NCBI RefSeq assembly: GCF_963259705.1 | Contig: NC_081844.1 | Span: 38,691,341-38,755,340 of the forward strand | Source of the DNA: Myotis daubentonii | Lineage: Eukaryota; Chordata; Mammalia; Chiroptera; Vespertilionidae | Direction of reading: 5' to 3' | Length of the DNA stretch: 64,000 nt | Part shown: piece after piece, positions 22,926 through 34,893 of the stretch | Position numbering within the stretch: position 1 is the stretch's first letter | How the letters are laid out: each line of letters begins with the position of its first letter | The notes under the pieces: model-generated | Databases searched by the model: none | Told to the model about the DNA's origin: nothing | The model's input: only the letters and a program-made list of their open reading frames with translations | Made by a program: the position numbers and the translations under genes

Positions 22926-24559
22926 AATTATGTAAACAGACATAAGAAATTTGAATACCTTATTAGTGAAATTTTTAAAAGTTTCACACTTTGCTCAGGT
23001 ATTGCTTAATTTTGGCACAATTCTTTGGCTTTTGGGTTCTAGTTTCCATATTAATAAAATAAAGAACAAGACACCAGTGTTCGGCTTTCTTTTAAATGTA
23101 GATAAGTGAGATTATGAAGAGCTTGAGGAACAAATTTCAAAAATAAGGAACTGCCAAAAATTAACTATTTTCACCACATACAATTTTGTTTTTCATTTTT
23201 ACTATCTGATACCAACATAGACCTGCCAGATAAATAAATTATGGTACATTTTATCAAAAGCTGAATGTGTGAATGTCAAATTTCATGATAATCACAAATA
23301 AGATGTTTTCTTGGTTTACTTCAAAATTTAAGAAAAACATTTTTGGCACAAAATTTCTTGTTTTTGCATGTGGTATGTTTTAGAGGATGAAGAAACCCCT
23401 TTTAGTGCTGGCTCTATTTTCTTATGTAAGATATTAAATAAAAATATACTTCAAGGAATAAACATTACAGTATCAGGATTCTATATAGGTTTTTAATATT
23501 ATGCTATACATAATATATACTTTTTCTCTTTGTGTCTCTGGTGAGACATTTTCCCAAATATAGAAGGATGGTGGCCCAGTTTTCTAGTCAATGCCTCAAG
23601 CAGTTTGCCCTGCAGATTCAGAAAACAGCTTATAAAATATTTCCTCTTGTACATACTTTTTCTTTCCCTTGAACACACAACTATGTACTGAGGCAACTCA
23701 ATGAACAAATATGTGCATCATAGGTAATATTAAGCAATGGGTACAATTTGCCTAGGAATGACTGAGAAACTATCTTTCCTGACATGAAACTAGTAGGGAA
23801 GAAAATACAAAAGGCCAAGTAACAAAAGAAAAACACAGCAATGTTTAGGGAGTGTAGATTGGGAAGCTACCCAGAAGGCTTGGTACTTGTGCTGGATCTT
23901 CTAAGATGCTTGCTCCACAAGCAGAAATAAGATATAAAGAAAATCTTATATGCAAAGGAATGATATAGGCTTATAGTATGCTTAGGGAATGGTGATGGTC
24001 AAATTCAATTGAGGGAATTCCAATTTATAGTTTAAAATCATATTTTAATGGCAACAACTGTTGAGCTGGATACAATAATAAACCTGCAGAAATATGGAAA
24101 AGTTACCACTTGCTTTCACAATGTAATATGTGTAAAATTTAGAAGCATATAATTTAACAGGATATTTGTTATTATGGGAAAGATCTTGTATATTAGCTCA
24201 AAATATTTCTATAAACTTCTCTTTCAGAGGTACAATTTACCTCAAAATTGCAATTAACCATAAGCTAGCTAATAATAATTAGTAATAGTAAGAACTATTT
24301 AAACAAATAATAATGACAAAACTATAAGAAGAAAGAATAACCTTCTTGTTTTATAATTTGGAGACCATGTTTGAAGCTTTTGTCACAATATGATCTTTTA
24401 TCATGTCTATTTTCCCCCTTTCCTTTAACTCTATTACATAGATCTTATTTTATAACAATTTTGAAAAAAACAATTAAAACAAAATAGTTGTGGACTACCC
24501 AAAGATGGCCTTCATGACCTTTTAGAAGAATTATTGGATCAACTAATTTTTATGTTTTT
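22926..24559. other. GLRA3 intron 1, AT-rich unique stretch
   Basis: Strongly AT-rich with no recognised repeat and no gene signal. Confidence 0.5.
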
Positions 24560-25930
24560 TTCTTAATTTTTTCATCATAGTTTATAGTCAATATTATTTT
24601 GTATTAGTTTCAGGTGTACAGCACAGTGGTCAGGAAACATATACTTCACAAAGTGCTCTTCACCATATTTCCAGTGCCCATACATAGTATTATATTGTTG
24701 ACTACATTCCCTATGCTGTAATCTATACCTCAGTGACAATTCTGGAACTACCAATTTGTATTTCTTAATCCTTTCACCTTTTTCATCCAGCCTCCCAATC
24801 CCCTCCCCCTGGCAACTGTTAGCTTGTTCTCTGTACCTATGAGTCTGTTTTAATTTTGTATGTTTGTTTTGGTCTTTAGATTCCACATATAAGTGAAATC
24901 ATATGGTATTTGTCTTTCTCTGTTTGACTTATTTCACTTGGCATAAAAGCTGCTAGGTCTTTTGTGGCCAAGTAGTATTCCATTGTGTACCATATATGTA
25001 TTTATCTACTCATCTATTGATGGTCACTTACGTTGATTAGTTGATTATATGCAGCTATCTATATATATAAAAACCCAGTGACCAGAACACCAGAATGACT
25101 GAAATGACTGGTGGCTATGATGCTCACTGTGGCCAATGAGCTCCATCAGGGGTGGGGCCAGCTGGCCAACCGCCTGCGGCTCCTCCCCCTGGCTGGCCCC
25201 ACCCCCAATCACCCCCCTCTCACTCCAATCGAGGGCGTGGCCTGCCAGCCAACCTCCCATGTCCACTCTGCCCCACCAGCCCAGGACGGGCCAGCTAGAC
25301 CCCACACATGCACGAATTCATGCACTGGGCCTCTAGTTTTATATAATGCTGCAATGAACGTGGAGGTGCAATTATTCTTTCAAATTAGTGTTTTGAGTTT
25401 CTTCAGATATATACCCAGAAGTGGACTCACTGGGTCAGAAGGCCGTTCCATTTTTAATTTTTTTAGGAAACTCCATACTCTTTTCCATAGTGGCTGCACC
25501 AATCTTCTTTCCCACCAACAGTGCACAGGGTTCCCTTTTTCCACATCCTCGCTGACACTTGTAGTTTGATTTATTGATGATAGGCATTCTGACAGTTTGA
25601 GGTGATATCTCATTGTGGTTTTAATTTGTTTTTCTCTGATGATTAGTAACATTGAGCATCTTTTCATATGTCTTTTGGCCATCTGTATATCCTCTTTGGA
25701 GAAGTGTTTATTCAGGTCCATTGCCCAATTTTTAATTGGATTGTTAAATTGTTGATGTTGAGTTGTATGAATTTACATATTTTGGAGATCATCCCCTTAT
25801 CAGATACATGATTGGTGCATGTCTTCTTCCATTCAGTAGGTTGTCTTATTGTTTTGTTGATGTATTTTTGCTATACAAAAATTTTTTAGTTTCATGTATA
25901 AAATATGATCTTTTTCAACACCATCAGAGA
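24560..25930 (-). mobile_element. L1 fragment, antisense, split by a Helitron
   Basis: 'gtttcaggtgtacagcacag' and 'ttccatagtggctgcaccaa' are hallmarks of the reversed mammalian L1 3' region. The L1 text stops at 25057 and resumes at 25337 ('ttatataatgctgcaatga'). Multiple stops. Confidence 0.8.
25058..25336 (+). mobile_element. Nonautonomous Helitron inside L1
   Basis: 5' TCTATATATATAAAAACC and 3' hairpin TGCACGAATTCATGCA with GGGCCTCTAG. Inserted between A (25057) and T (25337). The CTCF-like motif is absent from this subfamily copy. Confidence 0.9.
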
Positions 25931-26860
25931 ATTTGGGTTGTTTTGAAGAAAAAAGGATGCTGAACTTAGTCTGGAGTGATTTGAGTTTGAGAAGCTAGCA
26001 ACAGATCTTGACATCTTGCTATCAGCTAGGAATGCAGAAATAATGTTTGACCTGTAGATTTAACAATCACAGTGTTATGAAGGTGATCATGTTTGTGCAA
26101 AGAAAAAAGAACAGAGGAAATCTTTATATGTAATGGAAGTAGAACATTTAGAGCAGGGCACAGAGAAGAAGTACTGAGAGCCCTGAGCTGAACTGTGGAG
26201 TTGAGATTGATAAAAAAAAAAATGACAAAGTCACAGATTTATCAGTTTCATCCTTTTAATCCCAAGGACCCACTCTTTTCCAATATCATATATCTTTCTA
26301 ACACTTTTCTATAAACCCCTCCAATGCTCTGATTTCAACGAATCTCATAAATTAGTCCACACTCATAAATAATTTATTTTATTCACTTACATGTTCCTAT
26401 GAGATTTCTAGGGAATTATTTTGGAGGACATACATCTTTTCCTTTTCCTTACTTCATGAAGCATATATAGTGGTTCCCCCTTGATTTTCCCACCCAAACT
26501 ATCTCTTATCTTTGTCCATGTGATGATCTTTTTACTTGGATTAACCATACTTATTGAAAATAAATTCATATGTAGGTGAATGTCTATGTGGAAATGTAGG
26601 TTGTTCGTCTTTCTCTATAGGAAAATGGTATAGTTGTAGCTTTGCTTTGCTTGGGAGGATGGATCAAGAGGAGAGACAAGTGAGTGATCTTCAGAGAACT
26701 GGTTCCAGAACAAAGGCACTGCTTAGCCACAAACAGAAAGTGTGTGAATGGTTGTTCAGCTACACAGAATGAAGCCATTCTACCAATTGCATGACAACCA
26801 CACATATTTAAAGAAAACAGAGTTTGAAATCCTTATATGTCAGAAGAGAAAACAGTGGTA
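25931..26860. other. GLRA3 intron 1, unassigned
   Basis: No repeat or gene could be named. There is mixed composition and one poly-A stretch near 26212. Confidence 0.4.
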
Positions 26861-26966
26861 AAAGAAGAAGAAGAAGAAGAAGGAGAAGGAGGAGGAGGAG
26901 GAGGAGGAGGAGGAGGAGGAGGAGGAGGAGGAGAAGGAAAAGGAGAAGGAGAAGAAGGAGAAGGAG
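26861..26966. repeat. (GAA/GGA)n purine tract
   Basis: About 105 bp of almost pure purine on the + strand: AAG repeats, then GGA repeats, then mixed GAAG/GGAG. Its reverse reading as poly-leucine is an artefact. Such tracts can form triplex DNA. Confidence 0.95.
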
Positions 26967-27393
26967 CTCAGTCATGGTGAATTCCTGAATTTCTTTTAGA
27001 ATTTCCATACTTGAAATACTTTTAAGAGGAGGTATTAGTAGCACCTCTCAGACAACTTAATGCACAGTAGTAACATCAGTGGTACAAATAGAAATAGCAT
27101 AAAATCTAAACATTATTAACACTGTCTGGAAATAATTTATTGAATAGAATAACTTTCAATGCAAATGATGAAGAATTTTCTATGAGTGCATACAAACATT
27201 TGCCATAAACAATTGGGAATTTTTGCTAGCCCTGGGATATTTCTGATACCATTATACAACCAATAACAACATAGGATGATTGGGATGGCATTAGAAGTAA
27301 CTGGTCTTTCCAACATCCTACCTATATATGAAAATCTCTCAAAAATATCTCTAACATGCAGTCATCCCATAAACTTTAAAAATGTTTCAACAA
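26967..27393. other. GLRA3 intron 1, unassigned
   Basis: Nothing recognisable is seen apart from the left copy of the SINE target duplication at 27378-27393. Confidence 0.4.
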
Positions 27394-27596
27394 CACTAGC
27401 CTGTTTGGCTCAGTGGATAGAGCATCATCCTACAGACTAAAGGCCCGAGATTCGACTCTGGTCAAAGGCACACACCTAGGTTGTAGGCTCCATCCCTGGC
27501 CCTGATCAAGCACGTGCAGGAGGCAACCAATAGATGTGACATCAATGTTTCTCTCTCTGTCTCTCCTTCTCTCTTCCACTCTCTCTAAAAAAAGAA
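27394..27596 (+). mobile_element. VES-type SINE, variant with 'ctgatcaagcacgtg' body
   Basis: Head 'cctgtttggctcagtggata'. The body differs from most neighbours: 'catccctggccctgatcaag' replaces 'atccccagtaggggRtgtg'. Duplication 'aaaaatgttYcaacaa' at 27378-27393 and 27597-27612. It shares the variant body with the copy at 52737. Confidence 0.88.
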
Positions 27597-27612
27597 AAAA
27601 ATGTTCCAACAA

Positions 27613-29028
27613 TAAGGACTTCTTTACCTCAAGTAGAAAATATTTAGCAAACAATTTTCATCAAATCAAAACTAAAACATTATTCTATTTTCTCCTGTCC
27701 AAAGTGAAATTCATATATATATATATCCCCAAATATTTGTATTTGTATATTTTATTATTATTATTTTTTAATGTTTTAATCTCAACTTAAAATTATCATT
27801 CTGCTTGTGGAAAGTGTGTTTATTTGAGCATGATTTGAGCTGATAACCTTTTCCATGTAGTTGCTCCATGTATGAAGCTTGAGTGGTCCAGTTTCAGAAT
27901 GCCTATGGCATTCTACCTGAATTTCTCTATAAAAATGACTACATTCCAGGCAGTGTGTAAATAACTATTAAATGTATATATCAAATATTTATATGCACAT
28001 ATAAAGCTATATCTTTAAATCAATACATAATTTTAATTACCTACTTTTTATAAGATCACTGGAAAGAAGGCATAATCAAATGACCATCCTAATAATAATT
28101 AAATAAATAATGCACATTCTTAAAGCATAATACAGTATATGAATTTCTATTATTGCACCTATCACAGTTCTGGGATCATAATGACTGACACATGTTCAAT
28201 TCTCTAGCTAAACTGAGAACCACTGAATATCACTGAATATTTATTTTTGTCTTTTATTTTGTTTATTTACATATATTTATGTTTTAGGCACAAGAGACTC
28301 AATGAAGGGTGGTTGAATAATTTTCCTTTTTTGCTGGCAATTTTAAAAAATGTAGTCATGAATAACTACCCAAAATAATAACAATTACAAATATTGAGAA
28401 AAGAAACATTTTTAGTAATGGAAAGGAGTATATACTCTTTATAAGAAGGAAATTTAAACAGACCTTAAATAGTTGAGGGAATTGGAGTGGGCAGAAGAGA
28501 GGGAAGAGCATTTCAGGCAGGAAAAACATTGTTAGTAGAGGAACAGGCCAGTTTCCATGTGAAATGGGGGCTACGGAAGATTTCACAGCGACATTTCTAC
28601 CATGGGACCCCCCTTTTTGTCTTTTTTCTAATAAATCATGATTTATGTTGTTTTGGGTCTAACTGCCTAGGAAAAATGTATATGACTATTGTAGGGTGTT
28701 AGAAAAAAAATCAGCCAATGTTTATGAAAATAATAGGTTCCTCTTTAGAAACAAAATGGTTCATTGTCATTAGTTGATATGAAGGGAAGAAAATATTCAA
28801 ATGAGCTCCTTTATATTCACTTGTTCTGCTAATGTCAATATACATATTTTTGTTCATTTCTATAAATTAAATGTGTGTTTTTCTGTGTATTGAAAATTTG
28901 AGGACTGGAACTTAAGTATTGATATATTTAATAAAACAAAAACCCAAGAAAAGAAGACATGACTTTTCATAGTTTTATAAAGAAACTATTGCATTTCTGA
29001 CAAGGGAAAGAAGAATGGCATATGTATA
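27613..29028. other. GLRA3 intron 1, AT-rich
   Basis: Contains an (AT)n tract near 27714-27726. About 28420-28600 ('agagcatttcaggcaggaaa') resembles an old mammalian repeat. No gene. Confidence 0.4.
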
Positions 29029-29354
29029 GGCAGTTCACGGGTTACATGGGACTCGACATACATCGTTTTGTGGTTACATCGCCATCTCTCATTTATTTAT
29101 TAAAAAAAAAGTACCATCATTTCAACATATGTACATATGTGCTTTATGCTTTTTATTATTTATTTAACACAAGTAAAGGTCAGGAATTGCTATCTTTTTT
29201 TAAAATTATTTTTACCATTTCACTTCATTACTGCTGTGTATGTGATCCATGTGAGTGACGTAGGTGCTTATGTAGGTGGATTCTGACTTGCGGCGAAAAT
29301 CACGTTACATTGTGCGGTAGAAATGGATCTCCAACGTAACCTGAGGACCTACTG
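29029..29354. mobile_element. TA-flanked MITE, Tigger/mariner-like
   Basis: The ends are imperfect inverted repeats: left CAGTTCACGGGTTACATGGGA, and right (reversed) CAGTAGGTCCTCAGGTTACG. Both sides are bounded by TA (29027-29028 and 29355-29356), the Tc1/mariner target. The internal sequence keeps several CpGs and has no transposase frame. Confidence 0.6.
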
Positions 29355-29732
29355 TAATCAAATGTTGACTTTCCCAAACTTATGAACAATATATTTCTAT
29401 AAATTATTTTTTATTAAATAATAAAACACCCTAAAATGCATTGATGACATTTTCCACCAGTTCTTAAATCTTTCTTTTTTTAAGAACAGACGTACCTCTA
29501 GTCTATTAAAACATGAAGGGACCCAACTTTGTATAGCATATCCCACTGCCTATTAAGAATGAATGAACTGCCTGTATCTTTAACTTGCCTCTTGTCTTAT
29601 TTATTGGGAACAATAGAGTTAACAGAGGATTATATGGGTAAAACTATTAGAAATCTTTCTACTTTAGGTTGTTTCTTTGTAATGATCTTAAAAAAGATTA
29701 TGAAGTCCTCCTCCCTCTCCCCTTCCTACAAA

Positions 29733-30070
29733 TCTACACTAATAAAGGAGAAACATGCAAATTAACCATCACTCTGCTACTCCACTACACCCACCAGCCA
29801 ATCAGAGCGACTATGCAAATTAACCCAACAAAGATGGTGGTTAATTTGCATACACAGGCACTGAGCAAATACTGAAGACGACTGAAGATGGCAGAGGCCA
29901 CAGAGCTGGAGCAAGCAGGAGGCTTGGGTTGCTTCTGGTGATGGAGGAAGCCAAGCTTCCCGCTGGCCTTGGATTCCGCTCAAGGAGTGGCTGGGGGCCT
30001 GTGTCGCTGGGGGCAACTCAGGCTTCCAGCCTACTCTGGACTCCACTCAAGGAGGGGCTGGAGGGGAAAG
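29733..30070 (+). mobile_element. Helitron relic, 5' end clear, 3' end unresolved
   Basis: Starts TCTACACTAATAAAGGAG after A, as in the HeliBat subfamily also seen at 57369. A pair 'atgcaaattaaccc' and 'ggttaatttgcat' forms an inverted repeat at 29813-29850. No GTGCAC hairpin plus CTAG was found, so the 3' end is lost or divergent. Confidence 0.65.
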
Positions 30071-30266
30071 TCATAAATCATTTTGCCTATATAAAAATGG
30101 AGATTTAAACTGGCACCAATTTGCCTGGTGAGTCACAGAGCCACCAAGCCTGACTCTAGCTGTCCCAGGCCCCAACTCACTGCTGGCTGAGCTAAGAATA
30201 ACACAGCACACCTATAATCACTGTGGTCTGCAGATGACAAAAGTCCTTCCCCCACTTCAAGGGTAT

Positions 30267-30463
30267 TGATACTCAAAATGTGGCCCCTGAACCAGGAAAT
30301 AACCATCACCTGGGAGGTTATGAGAAATGCTCAATAAATTCAATAAAAATTTAAAAAAAAGAAATATAGACTCCGAATTCCACCACAGACTTCCTGAATC
30401 CGAATCTTCATTTTATCAAACCCTAAGCATATTCAGGTTTGAAAAAGCACAGTTTTAAGAACA
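30267..30463 (-). mobile_element. MER5-like hAT-Charlie relic
   Basis: 'tactcaaaatgtggcccctg', 'atcacctgggaggttatgag' and 'ccacagacttcctgaatc' follow the MER5 order. A short A-rich insert at about 30330-30368 interrupts it. Confidence 0.65.
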
Positions 30464-31301
30464 TCGACCGCTAAGGGATGGGAAGAATAAGAGGTACTGG
30501 AAAAAAATAGAGAGGCGGTATGGTAAGAGAAAAAGGGGAACACAGAGTATGTCACAGAACCTAAAAGTAAAGTTTAGAAATGAAAGAATGATCAGTAATG
30601 TCAAATGCCATAAAAACAAAAAGAATTATGGAAGATTATCAGAAGTCTTCTCCAGTGCATTTTTGCTATAAAAATATATGTACAAATATGTTAGCATAAC
30701 ATTGAATGGTGAGGTAAAATAAAAGAGAAAATATAGGTTCCTTTTTTTCAAGAAGCTACTAGTACTAGAAGGGGAAGTAATGATGGACAGAGTTGAAATA
30801 GGCAGTTCTTATTTGTTGAGTTTTGTTTTTAAAAGGGGAGAGGGTTTAAGCTTGTTTACAGCCTGGAGGAAAGAAGTCAGTGAATTAGGAAATGCTTAGG
30901 AAGAGACCAGAGAGGTACAGAAGAGAAAGGGCAAAATTACTGATAAGATTTAAAGAGCAGTAGTTGAACAGTAGCTTTTTAAACAAAAAGAGTGTGCTCA
31001 GTGTTTCTCTGGGAAGGAGGTTAGAGTAGATGCAGTATATAGCAAGCTATAGACATGGGAGTAGTGATTTCAGAATTGCAATTGAAAGCTCAATTTTCTC
31101 TTTGAAGAAGAAAGCAAGGTCATCATTTGGGATAAAGATAACAATGAAGCAGACAGGTTTAGTCTGACTCAACAGTTACAAAGCACAGAAAAGCCTTTGG
31201 AGGGGCTGTGCTTCTAGTCCCTTAGGTAATTCAGTCCAGGCCCCACTGCAGCAGATGCCCCATCACTCTGCCTGGGAGGAGAATGAAGCCTAAAGATCTG
31301 A
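30464..31301. other. GLRA3 intron 1, probable old repeat
   Basis: Purine-rich sequence resembling an ancient mammalian interspersed repeat ('agaggtacagaagagaaagg', 'aaattactgataagatttaa'). Family not resolved. No gene. Confidence 0.35.
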
Positions 31302-31530
31302 TTTTTTTTAAAAAAAATACATATTTTTATTGATTTCAGAGAGGAAAGGAGAGGGAGAGAGAGATAGAAACATCAATGATGAAAGAGAATCATTGATTGG
31401 CTGCCTCCTGCATGCCCCCTACTGGGGATTGAGCCTGAAACCTGGGCATGTGCCCTTGAATAGAATTGAACTCGAGATCCTACAGTCCTCAGGCCAATGC
31501 TCTATCCACTGAGCCAAACCAGTTAGGGCC
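31302..31530 (-). mobile_element. VES-type SINE, antisense
   Basis: Reverse A-tail at 31305-31330 and tRNA-like head ending 'gagccaaaccagttagggcc'. The hAT MITE at 31531 is inserted at its head. Confidence 0.88.
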
Positions 31531-31743
31531 CTGGTCGGCAAACTGCAGCTCGAGAGCCACATGCGGCCCTTTGGCCCCTTGAGTGTGGCTCTTCCACAAA
31601 ATACCACGTGAAGGCACACACGTACAGTGCGATTGAAACTTCGTGGCCCATGCGCAGAAGTCGGTTTTCGGCCTGGGCGAGTCTATTTTGAAGAAGTACT
31701 GTTGATATTTGGCTCTGTTGACTAATGAGTTTGCCGACCACTG
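31531..31743. mobile_element. Short hAT MITE in the SINE head
   Basis: Terminal repeats 'ggtcggcaaact' at the left and 'agtttgccgacc' at the right. The 8-bp flanks 'ttagggcc' (31523-31530) and 'atagggct' (31744-31751) match at 6 of 8, the hAT duplication size. At 213 bp it has no transposase, and CpGs are well preserved. Confidence 0.78.
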
Positions 31744-31751
31744 ATAGGGCT

Positions 31752-32520
31752 AGAGACTTGATCTTTATTCAGACTGCACTAATTTAGGTAGCAAAGCCAG
31801 AGGTAGAACCCACATCACCTAATTCGAACCAACTGCTTATTTTTCCAAACACTGCAATTAGGCTATTGTAAAGGAGAAAATAAAATGATCATAAAAGCTG
31901 AAATGTGATCTATTCTCTTAGAATCACAGTAAGAATGTTTTATTAATACTTTTATCAAAGAGTATAGAAATAGGACCCAGTTTCAAAACGTTACTCTTTG
32001 TTCTCAACTACGAGCACCAATTTTGGCAGCGTTGGCACACATCTTGTACTCTCACCTTGAACCCTTTTCTTTACGTCTTGAAAATGGCTTTTCCTACAAA
32101 GCATTGTTTCTAGGGATTTTGTTATGCACAATTAAAGGAAAATATATCCTCTTTCTGCCATAGGAAATAACTTCTATAATCCAGAGATTTTAGAATCCTT
32201 TTGTTTACTGTGAAACTGTAAACATTTTCTCCCAAGTAGTTTAGGCATATACAAAGAAGGGAGGTGGAAGAGGACTGAGGAGAGAAGGAAACGGAGGTGG
32301 GGCAGAGGGAGAAGAGGGGAGAAGAGTCAGAGTGAGTAACCTCAGTTGAATAGTAGCTTTAAGCATAATGTTAATAACAGGGAATACATTTTGCTGACCT
32401 CTTCTGTCTCTTAATTTTTTTAAAAAAATATGTAGTCCAATAAAAACCTTACTGTAGAGTCTAATTATCACTTACTGTAGGGGGAAACTGAGTAACACCA
32501 TACTCATTGCTATATTGTCT
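31752..32520. other. GLRA3 intron 1, MIR-like then unassigned
   Basis: 31780-31870 resembles MIR ('gcaaagccagaggtagaacc'). A purine-rich tract lies at 32255-32330. No gene. Confidence 0.4.
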
Positions 32521-32539
32521 TACCACTTCCAATTATAAA

Positions 32540-33005
32540 CTCTTTTTTTTCTTTATTGTTTGATTCCTGCCTTTGTTCTGCTCCATTTCTCCCTCCTTTA
32601 AGGAATGTAATGATGAGTCAAATGTGGAGCTTCCTGTGCCACAGGAAGAAAAAGGTTTAAACTGTCTTGAATAAATGTAAACCAGAAACATAAATATTTA
32701 CATAAACACTTGTAGTCACACCAATGGGAATATCTACCATAATCTGAATGAGTCAGTGCTCTGCAGGTTTAATATTATTTAGGAAAAAAAAGCTTACCAG
32801 GTCTCCATTTTAATATTCTGTGTCCATCTCTTTTCAGGTTGAGACTCCAGAGATTGGTGCTTTAAAATATCATGCTTTTATATCCTGAGTCTTATTGATC
32901 TGGAGATTTATACAGATGCATTTCATTAGCAGGCATTAATGCCAGCACAATTCATTGAAAATAGGAAGTAGAGAGTTCAGAATAAAGGAGTACCACTTCT
33001 GCTGT
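32540..33005. other. Candidate conserved noncoding block
   Basis: A transposon-free stretch with developmental-enhancer texture: 'aatgatgagtcaaatgtgg' (AP-1-like TGAGTCA), 'aatgagtcagtgc' (a second TGAGTCA), and 'gcaggcattaatgccagc' (a palindrome around ATTA). This is inference from appearance only. Confidence 0.3.
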
Positions 33006-33010
33006 AGTGT

Positions 33011-33037
33011 TTTTTGTTTGTTTGTTTGTTTGTTTGT
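33011..33037. repeat. (TTTG)n microsatellite
   Basis: A run of tttg units beginning at 33011. Confidence 0.9.
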
Positions 33038-33649
33038 AAATACCTATAACAGTTAAAACCACAAGGGGAAGGATGATTTCTGTATCTCTGAGTGGTGGAT
33101 TAAGGTGCTTTCCCCCTTAATTTTACTGTATTTTTATTATTTCTTTTGTACAATGCACATATATTGGATTAAAAGAAGTGTTTTTAAAACAAGCTTTGTG
33201 CATACTTTAAGGATATATGAGGTGATTTTGCTTTAAATATGATGCAGGAGTTGAGCTCTGAGAGACTGAATGTCCTGAATAGAAGTTATTTAAGGGAAGA
33301 ATAAGCAGTGAGCAAGTCTGGCCCCTAAAATCACACATTTGAAATGTGACTTTCAACCTCTCTTGCTAAAGTGGTTTCAACCACTAGTTGAATCCATAAC
33401 CTGGCACAAGTCAATCAGATTTTTTTTTTCTTCTATGATGCTTAGTCTTTCTTGATGCTTGTCTATTTTTTCTACACTTGGGTTTTATGAGCTACTACTA
33501 TAACTGCCCTGGGCCCGTCTACATAAATTAGCTTGAGTGAATTTCTCTTTTTTTCACTTAAAGATACACCTGATCATGAGTGATGGTATCAAAAGCAAAA
33601 TCCCAGTACTGGCTTTAGAGCTTGGCATGTTTCAAAACATATGTATAGA

Positions 33650-33835
33650 TTGTCATTTGGTTTACTAAATCTACCTGTGACAAATGGGTGCCACTTTAAA
33701 TCTCAATTTTTATATTGGCAAAATGATTTATGACTTTCCCAAGGTGAAACAACTAGTTCGTGACAAAATGTAAGCCTCCTGGCTGTCCATCTGAAGCCTC
33801 AACCACTGTACCATGATCACTTCCACTTAATTATC
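33650..33835 (+). repeat. MIR SINE
   Basis: 'ctttcccaaggtgaaacaac', 'tagttcgtgacaaaatgtaa' and 'caaccactgtaccatgatc' follow the MIR core and 3' order. Confidence 0.6.
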
Positions 33836-34009
33836 TTGTGCACTCAATACACAATTGGAACTATTAAGTCTATTGTAAGCAATTTTCAATGTATCTGAAA
33901 TACTTCATTAGTTTTCTTTAAAAGAAATGTCATTAAGAAGCTACAAATCAGTGAGTTAATTAGCTCTGTTATAGCCCTTTAGTTCTTTTAGTTGAAATAG
34001 GTTGTTGCC

Positions 34010-34458
34010 AAAACTATGAACTGCCTACCCATGAGAATAGGCAGTCTGCATAGAAGTTTGTGCCGCATCCAGCACGGGCAAGTTCAGTGAGCCTGAGGAG
34101 GGGCAGTGAAGGATTAAAGAAGACAGACCAGAGAATACAGATGGGGCTTGGTGGAACGCTGCTTCTCTGATGGAGAGACAGTGCCCTGGCCTGCAAGCTG
34201 AGTCTTTATTTTACAGTCAGAGCACACAAAGCAAAACAAGGATAGTGGTCAACATGTTTACAATGTTCTTGTGAGTTTCACCTTGTTTTGGCAGCACTTG
34301 CTGCACCTCCCACAGCCCATTAGCTACCTAGGAAGGAACTAGGGAGGGCTATAAGTTAAGTTTGATTATGCTAGGAGAGCTCTGCCCTCCAAGCTGGGAC
34401 TTGTTTGTGGTCCTGCCACAGATCAGTCTGAGGCATGACCCTAGAGCCACTCCCTACA
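34010..34458 (-). mobile_element. ERV LTR-like sequence, antisense
   Basis: The right end reads CCTACA (TGTAGG in reverse). A reversed AATAAA lies in 'gtctttattttacag' near 34206. Composition fits a retroviral LTR. The left boundary and duplication are not clear. Confidence 0.45.
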
Positions 34459-34659
34459 GAAGTTAATAAAAGTTTTTATAGAAGTTATAACAATTACCAT
34501 GAATTTTGAGCATAGCATTTTGAAAGTATTTAGGAAAAATTAGTGATTTTATGATAAAAAATATTTTGTAGATAAAAAAAAAGTATTGTATAAAAATTAG
34601 GGTTAAGAAACCTCAGGGGTACACTAGATAATGCTTTGTTATCTATTTTTATTATTGAA

Positions 34660-34893
34660 CTAGAGGCCTGGTGCACAAAATTTGTGTACGGGTAGGGTCC
34701 GTAGGCCTGGCTGGCAATCAGGGCTGATCAGGTTCCCCGCCTTCTCCTTCCCTCGTTCCCTCAGTGCCCCGCCGCTGCTGCTGGTCGCCTGCCATGTCCC
34801 ACGCCACCCCCTTGTGGTCAGTGCACTTCATAGCGAACTCCCCGTCTAACTCTCAAGGGGACAATTCGCATATTAGCCTTTTATTATATAGGA
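34660..34893 (-). mobile_element. Short Helitron, antisense
   Basis: Reverse-strand 5' TCCTATATAATAAAAGGC (right end) and 3' hairpin with GGCCTCTAG (left end), between A (34659) and T (34894). It carries a degraded CTCF-like motif near 34807-34818. Confidence 0.9.

Noticed and set aside
25045..25569. Overlapping frames of up to 152 codons
   Set aside because: They run through a Helitron and reversed L1 sequence and have no protein similarity.
26808..27044. Poly-leucine frame
   Set aside because: Purely the translation of the purine microsatellite at 26861-26966.
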